Under the pieces are notes generated by a model. It made no database searches and was not told the DNA's origin. It was given only the letters and a program-made list of their open reading frames with translations. DNA of 64,000 bases from DATMER01 sp963844885 (GTDB taxonomy: Bacteria > Acidobacteriota > Thermoanaerobaculia > Multivoradales > UBA5704), in NCBI GenBank assembly GCA_963844885.1, contig CAWJQA010000012.1, positions 992,001 to 1,056,000 of the forward strand. The letters run 5' to 3'. A program made the position numbers and the translations under genes. This document shows positions 22,297 to 31,552 of the stretch, piece after piece (the stretch's first letter is position 1; every line of letters begins with the position of its first letter).

Positions 22297-24196
22297 ATGG
22301 CCACACCCGTCTACGACTCCTCCGCCATCGAAGTCCTCACCGGGCTCGAGCCGGTGCGCAAGCGCCCCGGCATGTACACCTTCACGGACCGGCCCGACCA
22401 TCTTGCCCAGGAGGTGATCGACAACGCCGTCGACGAGGCCGTCGCCGGCCATGCCGCCAACATCGCGGTCACCCTGCACGAGGACAGCTCCGTCACCGTC
22501 TCCGACGACGGCCGCGGCATGCCGGTCGACATCCACAAGGAGGAAAAGGTGTCGGGCGTCGAGGTGATCCTCACGCGCCTCCACTCGGGCGCCAAGTTCT
22601 CCGACAAGAGCTACCGCTTCTCGGGCGGCCTCCACGGCGTCGGCGTCTCCGTGGTCAACGCCCTGTCGAAGCGCCTGGAGGTCTGGGTCAAGCGCGACGG
22701 CAAGGAGCACCACATGGCCTTCGCCGACGGCAAGAAGGTCTCGAACCTCAAGGTCGTCGGCACGGTCGGGCAGCGCAACACGGGCACCACGGTCCGCTTC
22801 TGGCCGGACCCGGTCTTCTTCGACTCGCCGAAGTTCACCATCCCGAAGCTCAAGCACGTCCTGCGCGCCAAGGCCGTGCTCTGCCCGGCGCTGCGCATCC
22901 GCTTCGTGCATGAAAACCACGCCGAGGACAACGAGGAGTGGTATTACGAGGACGGCCTCCGGGCCTATCTCGAAGACGAGCTCCAGGATGCGGAGATGGT
23001 GCCGCCGCAGCCCTTCGTCGGCCACTTCAAGGGCGCCGACGAGGAGGTCGACTGGGCCGTGGCCTGGCTCGCGGACGAGGGCGACCTCGTGGCCGAGAGC
23101 TACGTCAACCTGATCCCGACGACCCAGGGCGGCACCCACGTCAACGGCTTCCGGGCCGGCCTGACCGATGCCATGCGGGAGTTCTGCGAGTTCCGCGATC
23201 TTCTGCCGCGCGGGATCAAGCTCGCGCCGGAGGACGTCTGGGCGCGCTGCTGCTACGTGCTGTCCCTCCGGATGAAGGACCCGCAGTTCACCGGCCAGAC
23301 CAAGGAGCGCCTCTCTTCCCGCGATGCCGCGGCCTTCGTCTCGGGCGTGACCAAGGACGCCTTCGGGCTCTGGCTCAACCAGAACATCGAGGCAGGCCGA
23401 GCACATCGCGCGGCTGGCCATCGACAGCGCCCAGGCGCGGCTGCGGGCGGGCAAGAGGGTGCAGCGCAAGACGGTGACCTCCGGTCCGGCGCTGCCCGGC
23501 AAGCTCGCCGACTGCACGAGCCAGGATCTCAACATGACCGAGCTGTTCCTGGTCGAAGGCGACTCGGCCGGCGGCTCGGCCAAGCAGGCGCGGAGCCGCG
23601 AGTTCCAGGCCATCCTGCCGCTGCGCGGCAAGATCCTGAACACCTGGGAGGTGGACTCCACCGAAGTCCTCGCCTCGCAGGAGGTCCACGACATCGCGGT
23701 GGCGCTCGGCGTCGATCCCGGGTCCCTCACCCTCAACGGCCTGCGCTACGGCAAGGTCTGCATCCTGGCCGACGCGGACTCCGACGGCGCCCACATCGCG
23801 ACGCTCCTCTGCGCCTTGTTCCTCAAGCACTTCCGGCCGCTGGTCCTGGACGGCCACGTCTACGTGGCGATGCCGCCGCTCTACCGGATCGACGTGGGCA
23901 AGGAGGTCTACTACGCCCTCGACGAGCAGGAAAAGAAAGGCATTCTGGACCGCATCGAAGCCGAGAAGAAGCGCGGCAAGCCGAACGTCCAGCGCTTCAA
24001 GGGTCTCGGCGAGATGAATCCGCTCCAGCTCCGCGAGACCACGATGGCACCGGACACCCGCCGGCTGGTCCAACTCGTCCTCGACCCCGCCGACGACCCC
24101 GACGCCCAGGTGGACATGCTCCTCGCCAAAGCCCGCGCCGGCGACCGCAAGGAGTGGCTCATGCTCACCGGCAACGAGGCCGAGGTGGAGGTGTAA
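22297..24196 (+). CDS. parE: Topoisomerase IV subunit B (ParE), single-base frameshift in the assembly
   Basis: ParE is the ATPase subunit that, with ParC, unlinks daughter chromosomes. The GHKL part has VDEAVAGHAANIAVTLHEDS, DDGRGMPVDIH and GGLHGVGVSVVNALSKRLEV. At about 23395-23400 (LNQNIEAG, then a GGCCGAG context) one extra base shifts the frame. The true sequence resumes as EHIARLAIDSAQARLRAGKR, then SGPALPGKLADC, the TOPRIM motif LFLVEGDSAGGSAKQAR, and FKGLGEMNPLQLRETTM to the stop at 24196. The two parts together have normal ParE length. As parE is normally essential and the rest shows no decay, an assembly error is most likely. parC follows after one base. Confidence 0.88.
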
Positions 24197-24197
24197 C

Positions 24198-26468
24198 GTG
24201 GCGCGCACCCGGTCCCGGTCCTCCAACGCCCCGCCGCCGCCCCCGATCCTCCCTTTCGCCGAGGTCGAGCGGCAGTCGCTCGCCCGGTTCACGGAGAAGG
24301 CGTACCGCGATTATTCGATGTACGTCATCCTCGACCGGGCGCTGCCGCATCTCGCGGACGGCCTCAAGCCGGTGCAGCGGCGCATCATCTACGCCATGTC
24401 CGAGCTGGGCCTCGGACCCAACGCGAAGCACAAGAAATCCGCCCGCACCGTGGGCGACGTGCTCGGCAAGTATCATCCTCACGGCGACGTCGCCTGTTAC
24501 GAGGCCATGGTGCTCATGGCGCAGTCGTTCTCCGTCCGCTATCCGCTCGTGGACGGCCAGGGCAACTGGGGATCGCAGGACGATCCCAAATCCTTCGCGG
24601 CGATGCGGTATACGGAGGCGCGCCTCACGCCGTTTGCCCAGGTGCTCCTCTCCGAGCTCGGCCAGGGCACGGTCGAGTGGGGTCCCAACTTCGACGGCAC
24701 GCTGGAAGAGCCCCGCCTGATGCCGGCGCGGCTGCCGCACGTCCTTCTCAACGGCGCCTCGGGAATCGCCGTCGGCATGGCCACGGACATCCCGCCTCAC
24801 AACGTGGGCGAGGTGGTGGGAGCCTGCATCCGGCTGCTCGACGATCCCGACGTCACGGACAGCGAGCTCTACTCCTCCATCCAGGGTCCCGACTACCCGA
24901 CCAGCGCCGAGGTCATCACCCCCCGCGCCGAAATCCTGCGGCTTTACGACAGCGGCTCGGGCTCGATCCGCATGCGCGCCGCCTGGGAGATGGAGGACGG
25001 CGACATCCTCATCACCGCCCTGCCGTACCAGGTCTCCGGCAACAAGATCCTGGCGCAGATCGCCCAGCAGATGCAGGCGAAAAAGCTTCCCATGGTCGAG
25101 GATCTGCGGGACGAGTCGGATCACGAAAACCCGACCCGGCTGGTGATCACTCCGCGCTCGAACCGGGTGGACGTGGAAGGCCTCATGGCCCACCTCTTCG
25201 CCACGACGGACCTGGAGCGCAGCTACCGGGTGAACCTGACCATGATCGGCCTCGAAGGCCGGCCGCGGCAGTACAACCTGCGGGATCTCCTCAAGGAGTG
25301 GACCGACTTCCGCATCGAAACCGTGCGGCGGCGGCTGCGCTTCCGCTACGACAAGGTTTTGCAGCGCATCCACATCCTCGACGGATATCTGATCGCTTTC
25401 CTCAACATCGACGAGGTGATCCGGATCATCCGCACGGAGGACGAGCCGAAACCCGTGCTCATGTCCACCTTCCATCTGACCGACGTGCAGGCCGAGGCCA
25501 TCCTGGAGCTGAAGCTGCGGCACATCGCGAAGCTGGAGGAAATGAAGATTCGCGGCGAGCAGGCGGAGCTGGTCAAGGAGCGCGACGCCCTGGAAAAGAT
25601 CCTCAGCTCGGAAAAGCTTCTCCGCAAAAAGGTCAAGGATGAGCTGATCGAGGACGCGAAGACCTACGGCGATCCCCGCCGCTCGCCCATCGTGGAGCGC
25701 GGCGCGGCCAAGGCCATGGACGAGTCGGTCCTCGTCCCGACCGAGCCGGTGACGGTCGTGCTCTCGGAAAAAGGCTGGGTCCGCCAGGCCAAAGGCCACG
25801 AGATCGACCCGAAGGAGCTCTCCTACAAAGCCGGAGACGCCTTTCTCCAGGCCGCGAAAGGCCGCAGCAACCAGCAGGTGGTCTTCCTGGACACCACCGG
25901 CCGCACCTACTCGACGGCCGCGCACACCCTGCCGTCCGCGCGAGGTCAGGGCGAGCCGCTGTCGAGCCAGTTCACCCCGCCGCCGGGAGCGAGCTTCGTG
26001 AGCGTGCTGACCGGGCCGGAGGACGATCTCTACATCCTCGCCTCCAGCGCCGGCTACGGTTTCGTGGTGAAGCTCGGAGACCTGCACAGCCGCAACCGCG
26101 CCGGCAAGGCGGTGCTGAACGTCCCGTCCGGTTTTGTCCCGATCCTCCCGCAGAAGGTCAACAACCTGGAGACCGACCTCCTCGCCGCGGCCACGGACGG
26201 CGGCCGTCTCCTGATCTTCCCTCTGAACGAGCTGCCGCAGTTGCCCAAAGGCAAGGGCGTGAAGATCATGAGCCTGCCGGCGAAAAAGGGCGAGTCGTTG
26301 ATCTCCGTGGTCCCGCTGCCACCCAACGCGCACCTGATCGTCCGGGCCGGCCAGCGGTATCTGAACTTGAAGCCGTCCGAGTGGGCGGAGTTCACGGGCA
26401 ACCGGGCGTTGCGGGGAAACATGGTGCCGCGGGGATTCCAGCGGGTGGTGGGGTTGGAGGTCGGGTAA
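24198..26468 (+). CDS. parC: Topoisomerase IV subunit A (ParC)
   Basis: A protein of 756 residues starting at GTG 24198. The breakage-reunion domain has KAYRDYSMYVILDRALPHLA, GLKPVQRRIIYAMSELGL, KSARTVGDVLGKYHPHGD and the active Tyr in AAMRYTEARLTPFA. The coiled-coil arm contains LILELKLRHIAKLEE-like sequence (ILELKLRHIAKLEEMKI). A C-terminal beta-pinwheel of about 250 residues follows and is less conserved, as in ParC. It forms a heterotetramer with ParE and is coupled to it in one operon. I cannot exclude that this pair is a second gyrase. Confidence 0.93.
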   Translation: MARTRSRSSNAPPPPPILPFAEVERQSLARFTEKAYRDYSMYVILDRALPHLADGLKPVQRRIIYAMSELGLGPNAKHKKSARTVGDVLGKYHPHGDVACYEAMVLMAQSFSVRYPLVDGQGNWGSQDDPKSFAAMRYTEARLTPFAQVLLSELGQGTVEWGPNFDGTLEEPRLMPARLPHVLLNGASGIAVGMATDIPPHNVGEVVGACIRLLDDPDVTDSELYSSIQGPDYPTSAEVITPRAEILRLYDSGSGSIRMRAAWEMEDGDILITALPYQVSGNKILAQIAQQMQAKKLPMVEDLRDESDHENPTRLVITPRSNRVDVEGLMAHLFATTDLERSYRVNLTMIGLEGRPRQYNLRDLLKEWTDFRIETVRRRLRFRYDKVLQRIHILDGYLIAFLNIDEVIRIIRTEDEPKPVLMSTFHLTDVQAEAILELKLRHIAKLEEMKIRGEQAELVKERDALEKILSSEKLLRKKVKDELIEDAKTYGDPRRSPIVERGAAKAMDESVLVPTEPVTVVLSEKGWVRQAKGHEIDPKELSYKAGDAFLQAAKGRSNQQVVFLDTTGRTYSTAAHTLPSARGQGEPLSSQFTPPPGASFVSVLTGPEDDLYILASSAGYGFVVKLGDLHSRNRAGKAVLNVPSGFVPILPQKVNNLETDLLAAATDGGRLLIFPLNELPQLPKGKGVKIMSLPAKKGESLISVVPLPPNAHLIVRAGQRYLNLKPSEWAEFTGNRALRGNMVPRGFQRVVGLEVG

Positions 26469-26681
26469 CGGCCGGTGCCGACCTTCCGGCCGACGCGCGC
26501 ACTCCTCGCCGGTACCGGTATGACCTGACGCTTCTCCGCTCTCTGTCGGCGGGAAGATTCTAGAATTCCGGAGCGGCTCTGGCATCGAAGGACAGGCGGA
26601 CACCTTTTCGTCCTTCCATACCCCCGCGTTCCCTCCCATCGCGCTATCATCCTGTCTCCAGGACTTCCGGAGGGAGCGAGG

Positions 26682-27650
26682 ATGAACGTACGGGACGCTG
26701 TTGCACAATTTCTTTTTCACTGCCAGTACGAGAAGAATCTCAGCCCCAAGACCCTCAAGGCATACTCCATCGACCTGCGCCAGTTCCGGGAGTACCTGGA
26801 GGCCGAGCACGGCGTGACCGACCTTGGCGGGATCGACAAGACCGTCCTTCGCGCCTACGTCAAGAGCCTGTTCGGAGGCCTGGCCGAGAAGAGCGTCAAG
26901 AGGAAGGTGGCCGCGATGAAGTCCCTCTTCCACCACCTGGAGAGGGAAGACGAGATCCTGGTCAACCCCTTCCGGAAGCTCGACATCCGGATCAAGGAGA
27001 AGAAGCGTCTCCCGCGGACGATCTCCCTGGCCGACCTGGAGCGCCTCTTCCGGCACGTCTACCGGCTCAAGGCCGGCATACGGGACCGCGAATCGAACGC
27101 CTACCACGTCCTGATCCGGGACATCGCGGTCCTCGAGCTCCTCTTCGCCACGGGAGCGCGGGTGGCCGAGGTCTGCAACCTCGGCACGGCCGACGTGGAC
27201 CTGAGAAAAGGCCAGGCGCGCATCCTGGGCAAGGGGGGCCGGGAACGGATCCTCCCCTTCTGGGACGACGAGCTCTCCAGGGTCCTCGGCGAATACTTCG
27301 ACCAATCCCGCGAGCCCGGACGCAAGCAGAGAGACGCGGCCAGCCACTTCTTTCTGAACCGGAGAGGCCGCCGGCTCTCCGAGCAATCGGTCCGCATGTC
27401 CCTCCGCAAGCACGCGCAAGGCGCCGGCCTGCCGCGCACCATCACCCCCCACATGCTGCGCCACTCGCTGGCGACCCTCCTCCTGGAAGAAGGCCTGGAC
27501 ATCCGCTACATCCAGCACCTCCTCGGCCATACTTCGATCGCGACCACGCAGATCTACACCGAAGTGAGGTCCGACGGCCAGCGCCGGGCGCTGGCGCAGA
27601 AGCACCCGAGGAGGAAACTGCGGATTCCGGTGGCGGGCGGGGGGCGGTGA
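26682..27650 (+). CDS. Tyrosine recombinase XerC/XerD
   Basis: A 322-residue site-specific recombinase, a little longer than the usual 300. The N-terminal SAM-like domain begins VAQFLFHCQYEKNLSPKTLK. All catalytic residues are present: R160 (ATGARVAEV), K184 (LGKGGRER), H257 and R260 (ITPHMLRHSLATLL), H283 (LLGHTSIATT) and Y292 (TQIYTEV). Its neighbour upstream is the topoisomerase IV operon, fitting a role in resolving chromosome dimers at dif. It could also be an integrase-like recombinase; no attachment site was found. The start has GGAGGGAGCGAGG upstream. Confidence 0.85.
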   Translation: MNVRDAVAQFLFHCQYEKNLSPKTLKAYSIDLRQFREYLEAEHGVTDLGGIDKTVLRAYVKSLFGGLAEKSVKRKVAAMKSLFHHLEREDEILVNPFRKLDIRIKEKKRLPRTISLADLERLFRHVYRLKAGIRDRESNAYHVLIRDIAVLELLFATGARVAEVCNLGTADVDLRKGQARILGKGGRERILPFWDDELSRVLGEYFDQSREPGRKQRDAASHFFLNRRGRRLSEQSVRMSLRKHAQGAGLPRTITPHMLRHSLATLLLEEGLDIRYIQHLLGHTSIATTQIYTEVRSDGQRRALAQKHPRRKLRIPVAGGGR

Positions 27651-27672
27651 TGGAGGGGTGGGTAGACTCCCT

Positions 27673-29196
27673 TCATGCGGCCGGGCTGGACCCGGGCGCC
27701 GCCACTACCGGACTCGGCTTCTGTATCGGCCGCCCGACCTCTCCCAATCCGAGCCGAGGCTGGACTACAACGTAAAGCCCGTCGATCGCCGTCTCGACCG
27801 ACATCGAGCCTATCCCTTCGATCTGGTCGAAGAATCGGCCATTCTGCTCCTGCCGGACTTTCAGGTCGGCGCTCGCACTGGCGAGCGTGTCCTTGTCCTG
27901 CCTCATGGAAAGATTTTCCGCCACCCGCAGGGACACCTGGCCCATGAGGTGCTCGGTCACCGCCTCGGCTTCGGACAGATCCTCGATTCCGGACACGAGG
28001 TTCAAGAACGCCTGGCGCAGGCTCTGACCTTCGACATCGAAGCGGCTCAGACGCTGCGCCTCCTCGAAATAGGAGTCCTTGCCACGGCGCTGGTCGTAAA
28101 ACGCCGAGACGAACACCAGGAAACGCAGGTAGGCCTGGCGGTAGCTCTTCTCGAAGAACGACAGCGCCCGCTCCTCGCTCACCTCACCACGCAGCAGGCT
28201 GGCGATGGACGCCGCGCTCAAAAGAGCGCTCAACATCGCAAGGTGGACCCCGGTGGAAAGCAGCGGGTCGAGGAAGCAGGCCGCATCGCCGCACAGAAAG
28301 TATCCGGGACCGCAGAAGGACTCAGAGGCGTAGGAATAATCGGCCTCGAGCATCACGTCCGAGACAAGCGTGGCCGGCGCGCAGATCTTCTTCATCAAGG
28401 AACAGTCGGCGATCGCACGGTGATAGATCTGCTCGGTGCTCAAGGTTTCGCTCTGGCTCTTGAACGTGGACTTGTGTACGACCGCACCGATGCTGGTGCG
28501 GCCATCGCTGAACGGGATCGCCCACAGCCAGCCATCAGGAATCGAACCGACTGCGATGGCACCCTCTCGATAGCCCGGCTCCTCGCAGACGGCGCCCTCC
28601 CAGTAACTCCATAGCGCCACGTTCTGGAAAACGCGGTGGTATTTACGGTTGCGGAGATAGCGCGACGCCATGACCCCGTTGCGCCCGGTGGCATCGATCA
28701 GATATTCGAAGGTGATTTCGCCGGTTGCGCCATCGTGACCATCGTGCCCCCGCTTCGCCCAGCGGGCAAGGAACGGCCGGCCCGTCATGTCGAATTCGAT
28801 GCCGGTGATCTCAACTCCCTCATGAACAGCCGCGCCTTGCGCTGCAGCGTGCTTCAGCAAAAGGTGGTCGAACTTCGAACGCTCGACCTCGAAGCTGTAG
28901 TTGTGCTTTCCGAGAAGCTCGCCGAAGTCGAGACTCCACGTCTCAGCCCCCCACTCCAGGTATGCGCCCGGCTTCCGCTGGAACCCCTCCGCCTCGATCA
29001 GCTCGCGGGCGCCGATCAGGTCGATGATCTCCAGGCAGGAGGGGAGCAGAGACTCTCCGATGTGATATCTCGGGAAGACCTCACGTTCCAGGACAGTGAC
29101 CTCTATTCCAGCGCGCGCAAGAAACGAGGCCGCGGTGGCACCCGCGGGGCCTCCACCCATGATCAAAACACGTGTCGCATTGGCCGGAATCGGCAT
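27673..29196 (-). CDS. Flavin-dependent halogenase-like protein
   Basis: A protein of 507 residues; start ATG 29196 with GAAGGAG upstream. The FAD-binding motif VLIMGGGPAGATAASFLAR comes first, then FPRYHIGESLLPSCLEI, as in tryptophan-halogenase-type enzymes. Two motifs considered typical of halogenases are present: WxWxIP as GWLWAIP near residue 222, and FxxPxxSxG as FLDPLLSTG near residue 310. Flavin halogenases use FADH2, O2 and halide to make HOCl or HOBr, which a lysine passes to the substrate. No carrier protein or biosynthetic cluster is adjacent, so a free or unknown substrate, or a plain monooxygenase role, remains possible. Confidence 0.78.
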   Translation of the reverse strand: MPIPANATRVLIMGGGPAGATAASFLARAGIEVTVLEREVFPRYHIGESLLPSCLEIIDLIGARELIEAEGFQRKPGAYLEWGAETWSLDFGELLGKHNYSFEVERSKFDHLLLKHAAAQGAAVHEGVEITGIEFDMTGRPFLARWAKRGHDGHDGATGEITFEYLIDATGRNGVMASRYLRNRKYHRVFQNVALWSYWEGAVCEEPGYREGAIAVGSIPDGWLWAIPFSDGRTSIGAVVHKSTFKSQSETLSTEQIYHRAIADCSLMKKICAPATLVSDVMLEADYSYASESFCGPGYFLCGDAACFLDPLLSTGVHLAMLSALLSAASIASLLRGEVSEERALSFFEKSYRQAYLRFLVFVSAFYDQRRGKDSYFEEAQRLSRFDVEGQSLRQAFLNLVSGIEDLSEAEAVTEHLMGQVSLRVAENLSMRQDKDTLASASADLKVRQEQNGRFFDQIEGIGSMSVETAIDGLYVVVQPRLGLGEVGRPIQKPSPVVAAPGSSPAA

Positions 29197-29268
29197 TGAC
29201 GCTCCTTCGTGACGAAGCCAAGAATAGGCGTCGCCGCAGGCGGATGTCAACCGGAGACACAGCTTCGC

Positions 29269-30267
29269 TCAAGGTTCTTGCGGCTCTTCCTGCGCGTTGC
29301 CCGGCGTCGGCATCGGGGTGGGACGGGCCAGGCACTGCACCCAGACGACATGGAACCCTTCGGGGGTTCTCTCGAAGGCGACTCCGATCCCCATCTGGGT
29401 AAAACCGCGGCCGAGAAGCGCCGAGCGCCTGCCCTGGCCTTCCCCGAGGAGCGCGGACATCGCCTGCTCGGGCGTCAACGCATCCACCACGATCTGCTCC
29501 CCGACCGCACCGCCGACCTGGCCGGCGACCCGGTAGCCTTGCCTCTTGACCTTCAGGGCCAGCGGCACCACCGATTTCAGCGGCCGGCCGGTACGGAGCG
29601 CGTTGAGGATCTCCGCGGCGTGCTCCTGGGCGGCGCGCTCCAGAGCGAAATGCCGCACCAGAGGGTGAATCTTCGCGGCGGCCCTCACCTCGTTGATCCG
29701 GCGCAGCAGATCCTCCCGCAAGGTATCGAGATTCTGGAGCGCCAGCGTCTGCCGCTCGTAGAGCTCCGCGATGTAGCGCTCCAGGTAGCTTTTCTCGGAA
29801 CGGGCGAGCACGAAGCTGTAGACCGGCGTCCCTTTCACCTCGCCGATCCCCACGCCCAGATCCCGGACGTCGGGATGCAACAGGCTCTTGCGGTTGGAAT
29901 CCGGCCAGCGGGACCAGTCCTTCGCCATGGCTTCGGGAGGATCGGGGGTGGTGGCGAGCTTCTCGGCGACGAGCTGGTAGACGTAGCCGGCATCCCGGGC
30001 CCAGTCCTCCACCTGCCGGCCTTCCGGCGTGGTGAAGCTCACCGTCTGGCGGGCGGTCATGTCGTCCGCGTGCGCCTGGGCCGCGCGGACCAGCGCGGGG
30101 TCGAGCACGAGAGGCTGGAGGCCTTCCTGCTCGCGCTGGGCGTTGATGAGCTTGAGGAAGGTTGCGCGCAGCTCGTCCGGGCCGGACGCGGACGCGGGAA
30201 GGGAGACGGCGGTACCCAGGAGGAGCGCCGCCAATCCGTAGCCCAGAAGCCGGTCATGCTTCCTCAT
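29269..30267 (-). CDS. Secreted protein with two CAP (SCP/PR1) domains
   Basis: A protein of 332 residues. A signal peptide lies at about 1-28 (LGYGLAALLLGTAVSLPASA). The first CAP-like domain has FLKLINAQREQEGLQPLVLD then VRAAQAHADDMTARQ. A second begins RRINEVRAAAKIHPLVRHFA then LERAAQEHAAEILNAL. It ends with GIGVAFERTPEGFHVVWVQC. CAP proteins are extracellular and of varied function; catalytic His and Glu residues are not clearly complete in either copy. It is 73 bases downstream of nothing co-directional except the Uma2 gap, and lies upstream of the halogenase gene on the same strand. Confidence 0.78.
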   Translation of the reverse strand: MRKHDRLLGYGLAALLLGTAVSLPASASGPDELRATFLKLINAQREQEGLQPLVLDPALVRAAQAHADDMTARQTVSFTTPEGRQVEDWARDAGYVYQLVAEKLATTPDPPEAMAKDWSRWPDSNRKSLLHPDVRDLGVGIGEVKGTPVYSFVLARSEKSYLERYIAELYERQTLALQNLDTLREDLLRRINEVRAAAKIHPLVRHFALERAAQEHAAEILNALRTGRPLKSVVPLALKVKRQGYRVAGQVGGAVGEQIVVDALTPEQAMSALLGEGQGRRSALLGRGFTQMGIGVAFERTPEGFHVVWVQCLARPTPMPTPGNAQEEPQEP

Positions 30268-30325
30268 CGTTGATCTCCATCACTTCTCTCGGCGGACGAC
30301 CCGGTACTCTGGTATCATATCGCCG

Positions 30326-31183
30326 ATGGACCCGAAACCCACAACCTACAACCTCAAGGCGCCGGGCCGTTCCGGTTCGAGTCTCCCCCGGCACCTGCCG
30401 GGCCGGGGTGCTTTTCCGGGGGTTGACGAGCACCTCGTCGAGGCGGAGGTCACGCGCGAGGAAGTCATCGGCGGCCATCGGATGGTCACCTCTCCGGCCC
30501 TTTCGCCCCATGCCACCCAGCACACCGAGCTCGACTACGTCATCCGGGCCAACGTGGCTCCCGGATATCGGGTGGCCAACGATCTTCTCACCCGGATCGA
30601 CAAGAAATCCGACTTCGCCAGCGATGTCTGTGTCTTCAAGGACGGCGTCGATCCCGCGACGGGCGCGCGCCACCTGGAGGAGATCGCCTTCGAGGTCGTG
30701 TCGGAGCAGAACGAAGGTCTCGTAACGGAAAAGGCCGAGCGGATGCGGCGGCGTGGCGTGCGGCGGCTCTTCGCGGTCTGGGTGAAAAGCCGCAGAGTCT
30801 GCGAGTGGTCCGCCGAGAGCCAAAGCTGGCGTCCGCTGGAAGCCGATTCCCGGATCCAAGACCGCTGTCTGGTGACGCCGCTCTCGGTGGCCGCCCTCCT
30901 CAATGCCGCGGCGGCCGACAGAGCGGTGGTGGAGGCCCTCGCGGCAAAGAACAGCCCGGCGATCCTGGAGCGAGACGCCGCGGCGCAGGCAAAGGGCGAG
31001 GCGAAAGGCAAGGCGGAGGGCATCGCCCGGTCGATTCTGAGGCTCCTCGAAGCCCGGGGAATTGCTGCAAGCACGGCGCAAAGGAAAGAGATCCTGGACT
31101 GTCCCGACCTCGATCGGCTGGACCAGTGGCTCCTCAAGGCCCTGTCGGCTTCTTCCGTTGATGAGGTCATTTCCGAGCCCTGA
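30326..31183 (+). CDS. Uma2-family PD-(D/E)XK nuclease-like protein
   Basis: A 285-residue protein. The Uma2/DUF820 core carries the nuclease residues in DFASDVCVFKDG (Asp) and LEEIAFEVVSEQNEG (Glu-x-Val/Lys), followed by EKAERMRRRGVRRLFAVWV. The C-terminal third resembles the tails of Rpn-like nucleases: AQAKGEAKGKAEGIARSILR then ARGIAASTAQRKEI. Uma2 genes are numerous in some bacteria and thought to be mobile or defence-linked, without proven function. It stands just before the antitoxin remnant and the TIR island, so it may mark the island border. Confidence 0.78.
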   Translation: MDPKPTTYNLKAPGRSGSSLPRHLPGRGAFPGVDEHLVEAEVTREEVIGGHRMVTSPALSPHATQHTELDYVIRANVAPGYRVANDLLTRIDKKSDFASDVCVFKDGVDPATGARHLEEIAFEVVSEQNEGLVTEKAERMRRRGVRRLFAVWVKSRRVCEWSAESQSWRPLEADSRIQDRCLVTPLSVAALLNAAAADRAVVEALAAKNSPAILERDAAAQAKGEAKGKAEGIARSILRLLEARGIAASTAQRKEILDCPDLDRLDQWLLKALSASSVDEVISEP

Positions 31184-31257
31184 TCCGCCTTTTCCCATTC
31201 GTTGCGTCGAAGGGCAGTTGAGGCGCAGGATGCCCGGAAAGGCGGGAAACTGACACC

Positions 31258-31497
31258 ATGAATGCCATCACCCTGAAGGAAGCCCAACTCAAGCTCCAGC
31301 AAGTCGTCGAGCAGGTCATCGCAGACGCGGAGCCTACGATCGTCGTATCGGATCGCGGTGAACAGGTTGTGCTTGTTCCTTTGGATGAGTATAACTCTTG
31401 GGGGGAGAGGCTCTACCGCCTGTCCAATCCCCCCAACGCTGCGCATCTGTGAAAGTCGATCACCGAGGCCGAAAGCGGCGAGACGCAGGAAACGTGA
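31258..31497 (+). pseudogene. YefM/Phd-type antitoxin with a nonsense codon, no toxin
   Basis: ATG 31258 begins MNAITLKEAQLKLQQVVEQV, followed by the typical VVSDRGEQVVLVPLDEYNSW. The frame stops at TGA 31450-31452 after PPNAAHL. If that codon were CGA the frame would run 14 more residues (KSITEAESGETQET) to TGA 31495, exactly the usual YefM tail. A CGA-to-TGA change is the simplest explanation. No YoeB/Txe toxin follows; the next gene is on the other strand. The 64-residue product keeps its DNA-binding N-terminus but loses the toxin-neutralising end. Confidence 0.65.
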
Positions 31498-31552
31498 GAC
31501 CATAGACACATGAATATGGCCACGACATCGGCATGGGAGATGATCCCTGGAA

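Noticed and set aside
23385..23405. Programmed frameshift in parE
   Set aside because: No slippery heptamer or stimulatory structure was evident, and ParE is not known to use recoding; an assembly error is simpler.
22297..24720. Single 807-residue protein from the parE start
   Set aside because: After about residue 370 the sequence is out of frame; the TOPRIM part lies in another frame.
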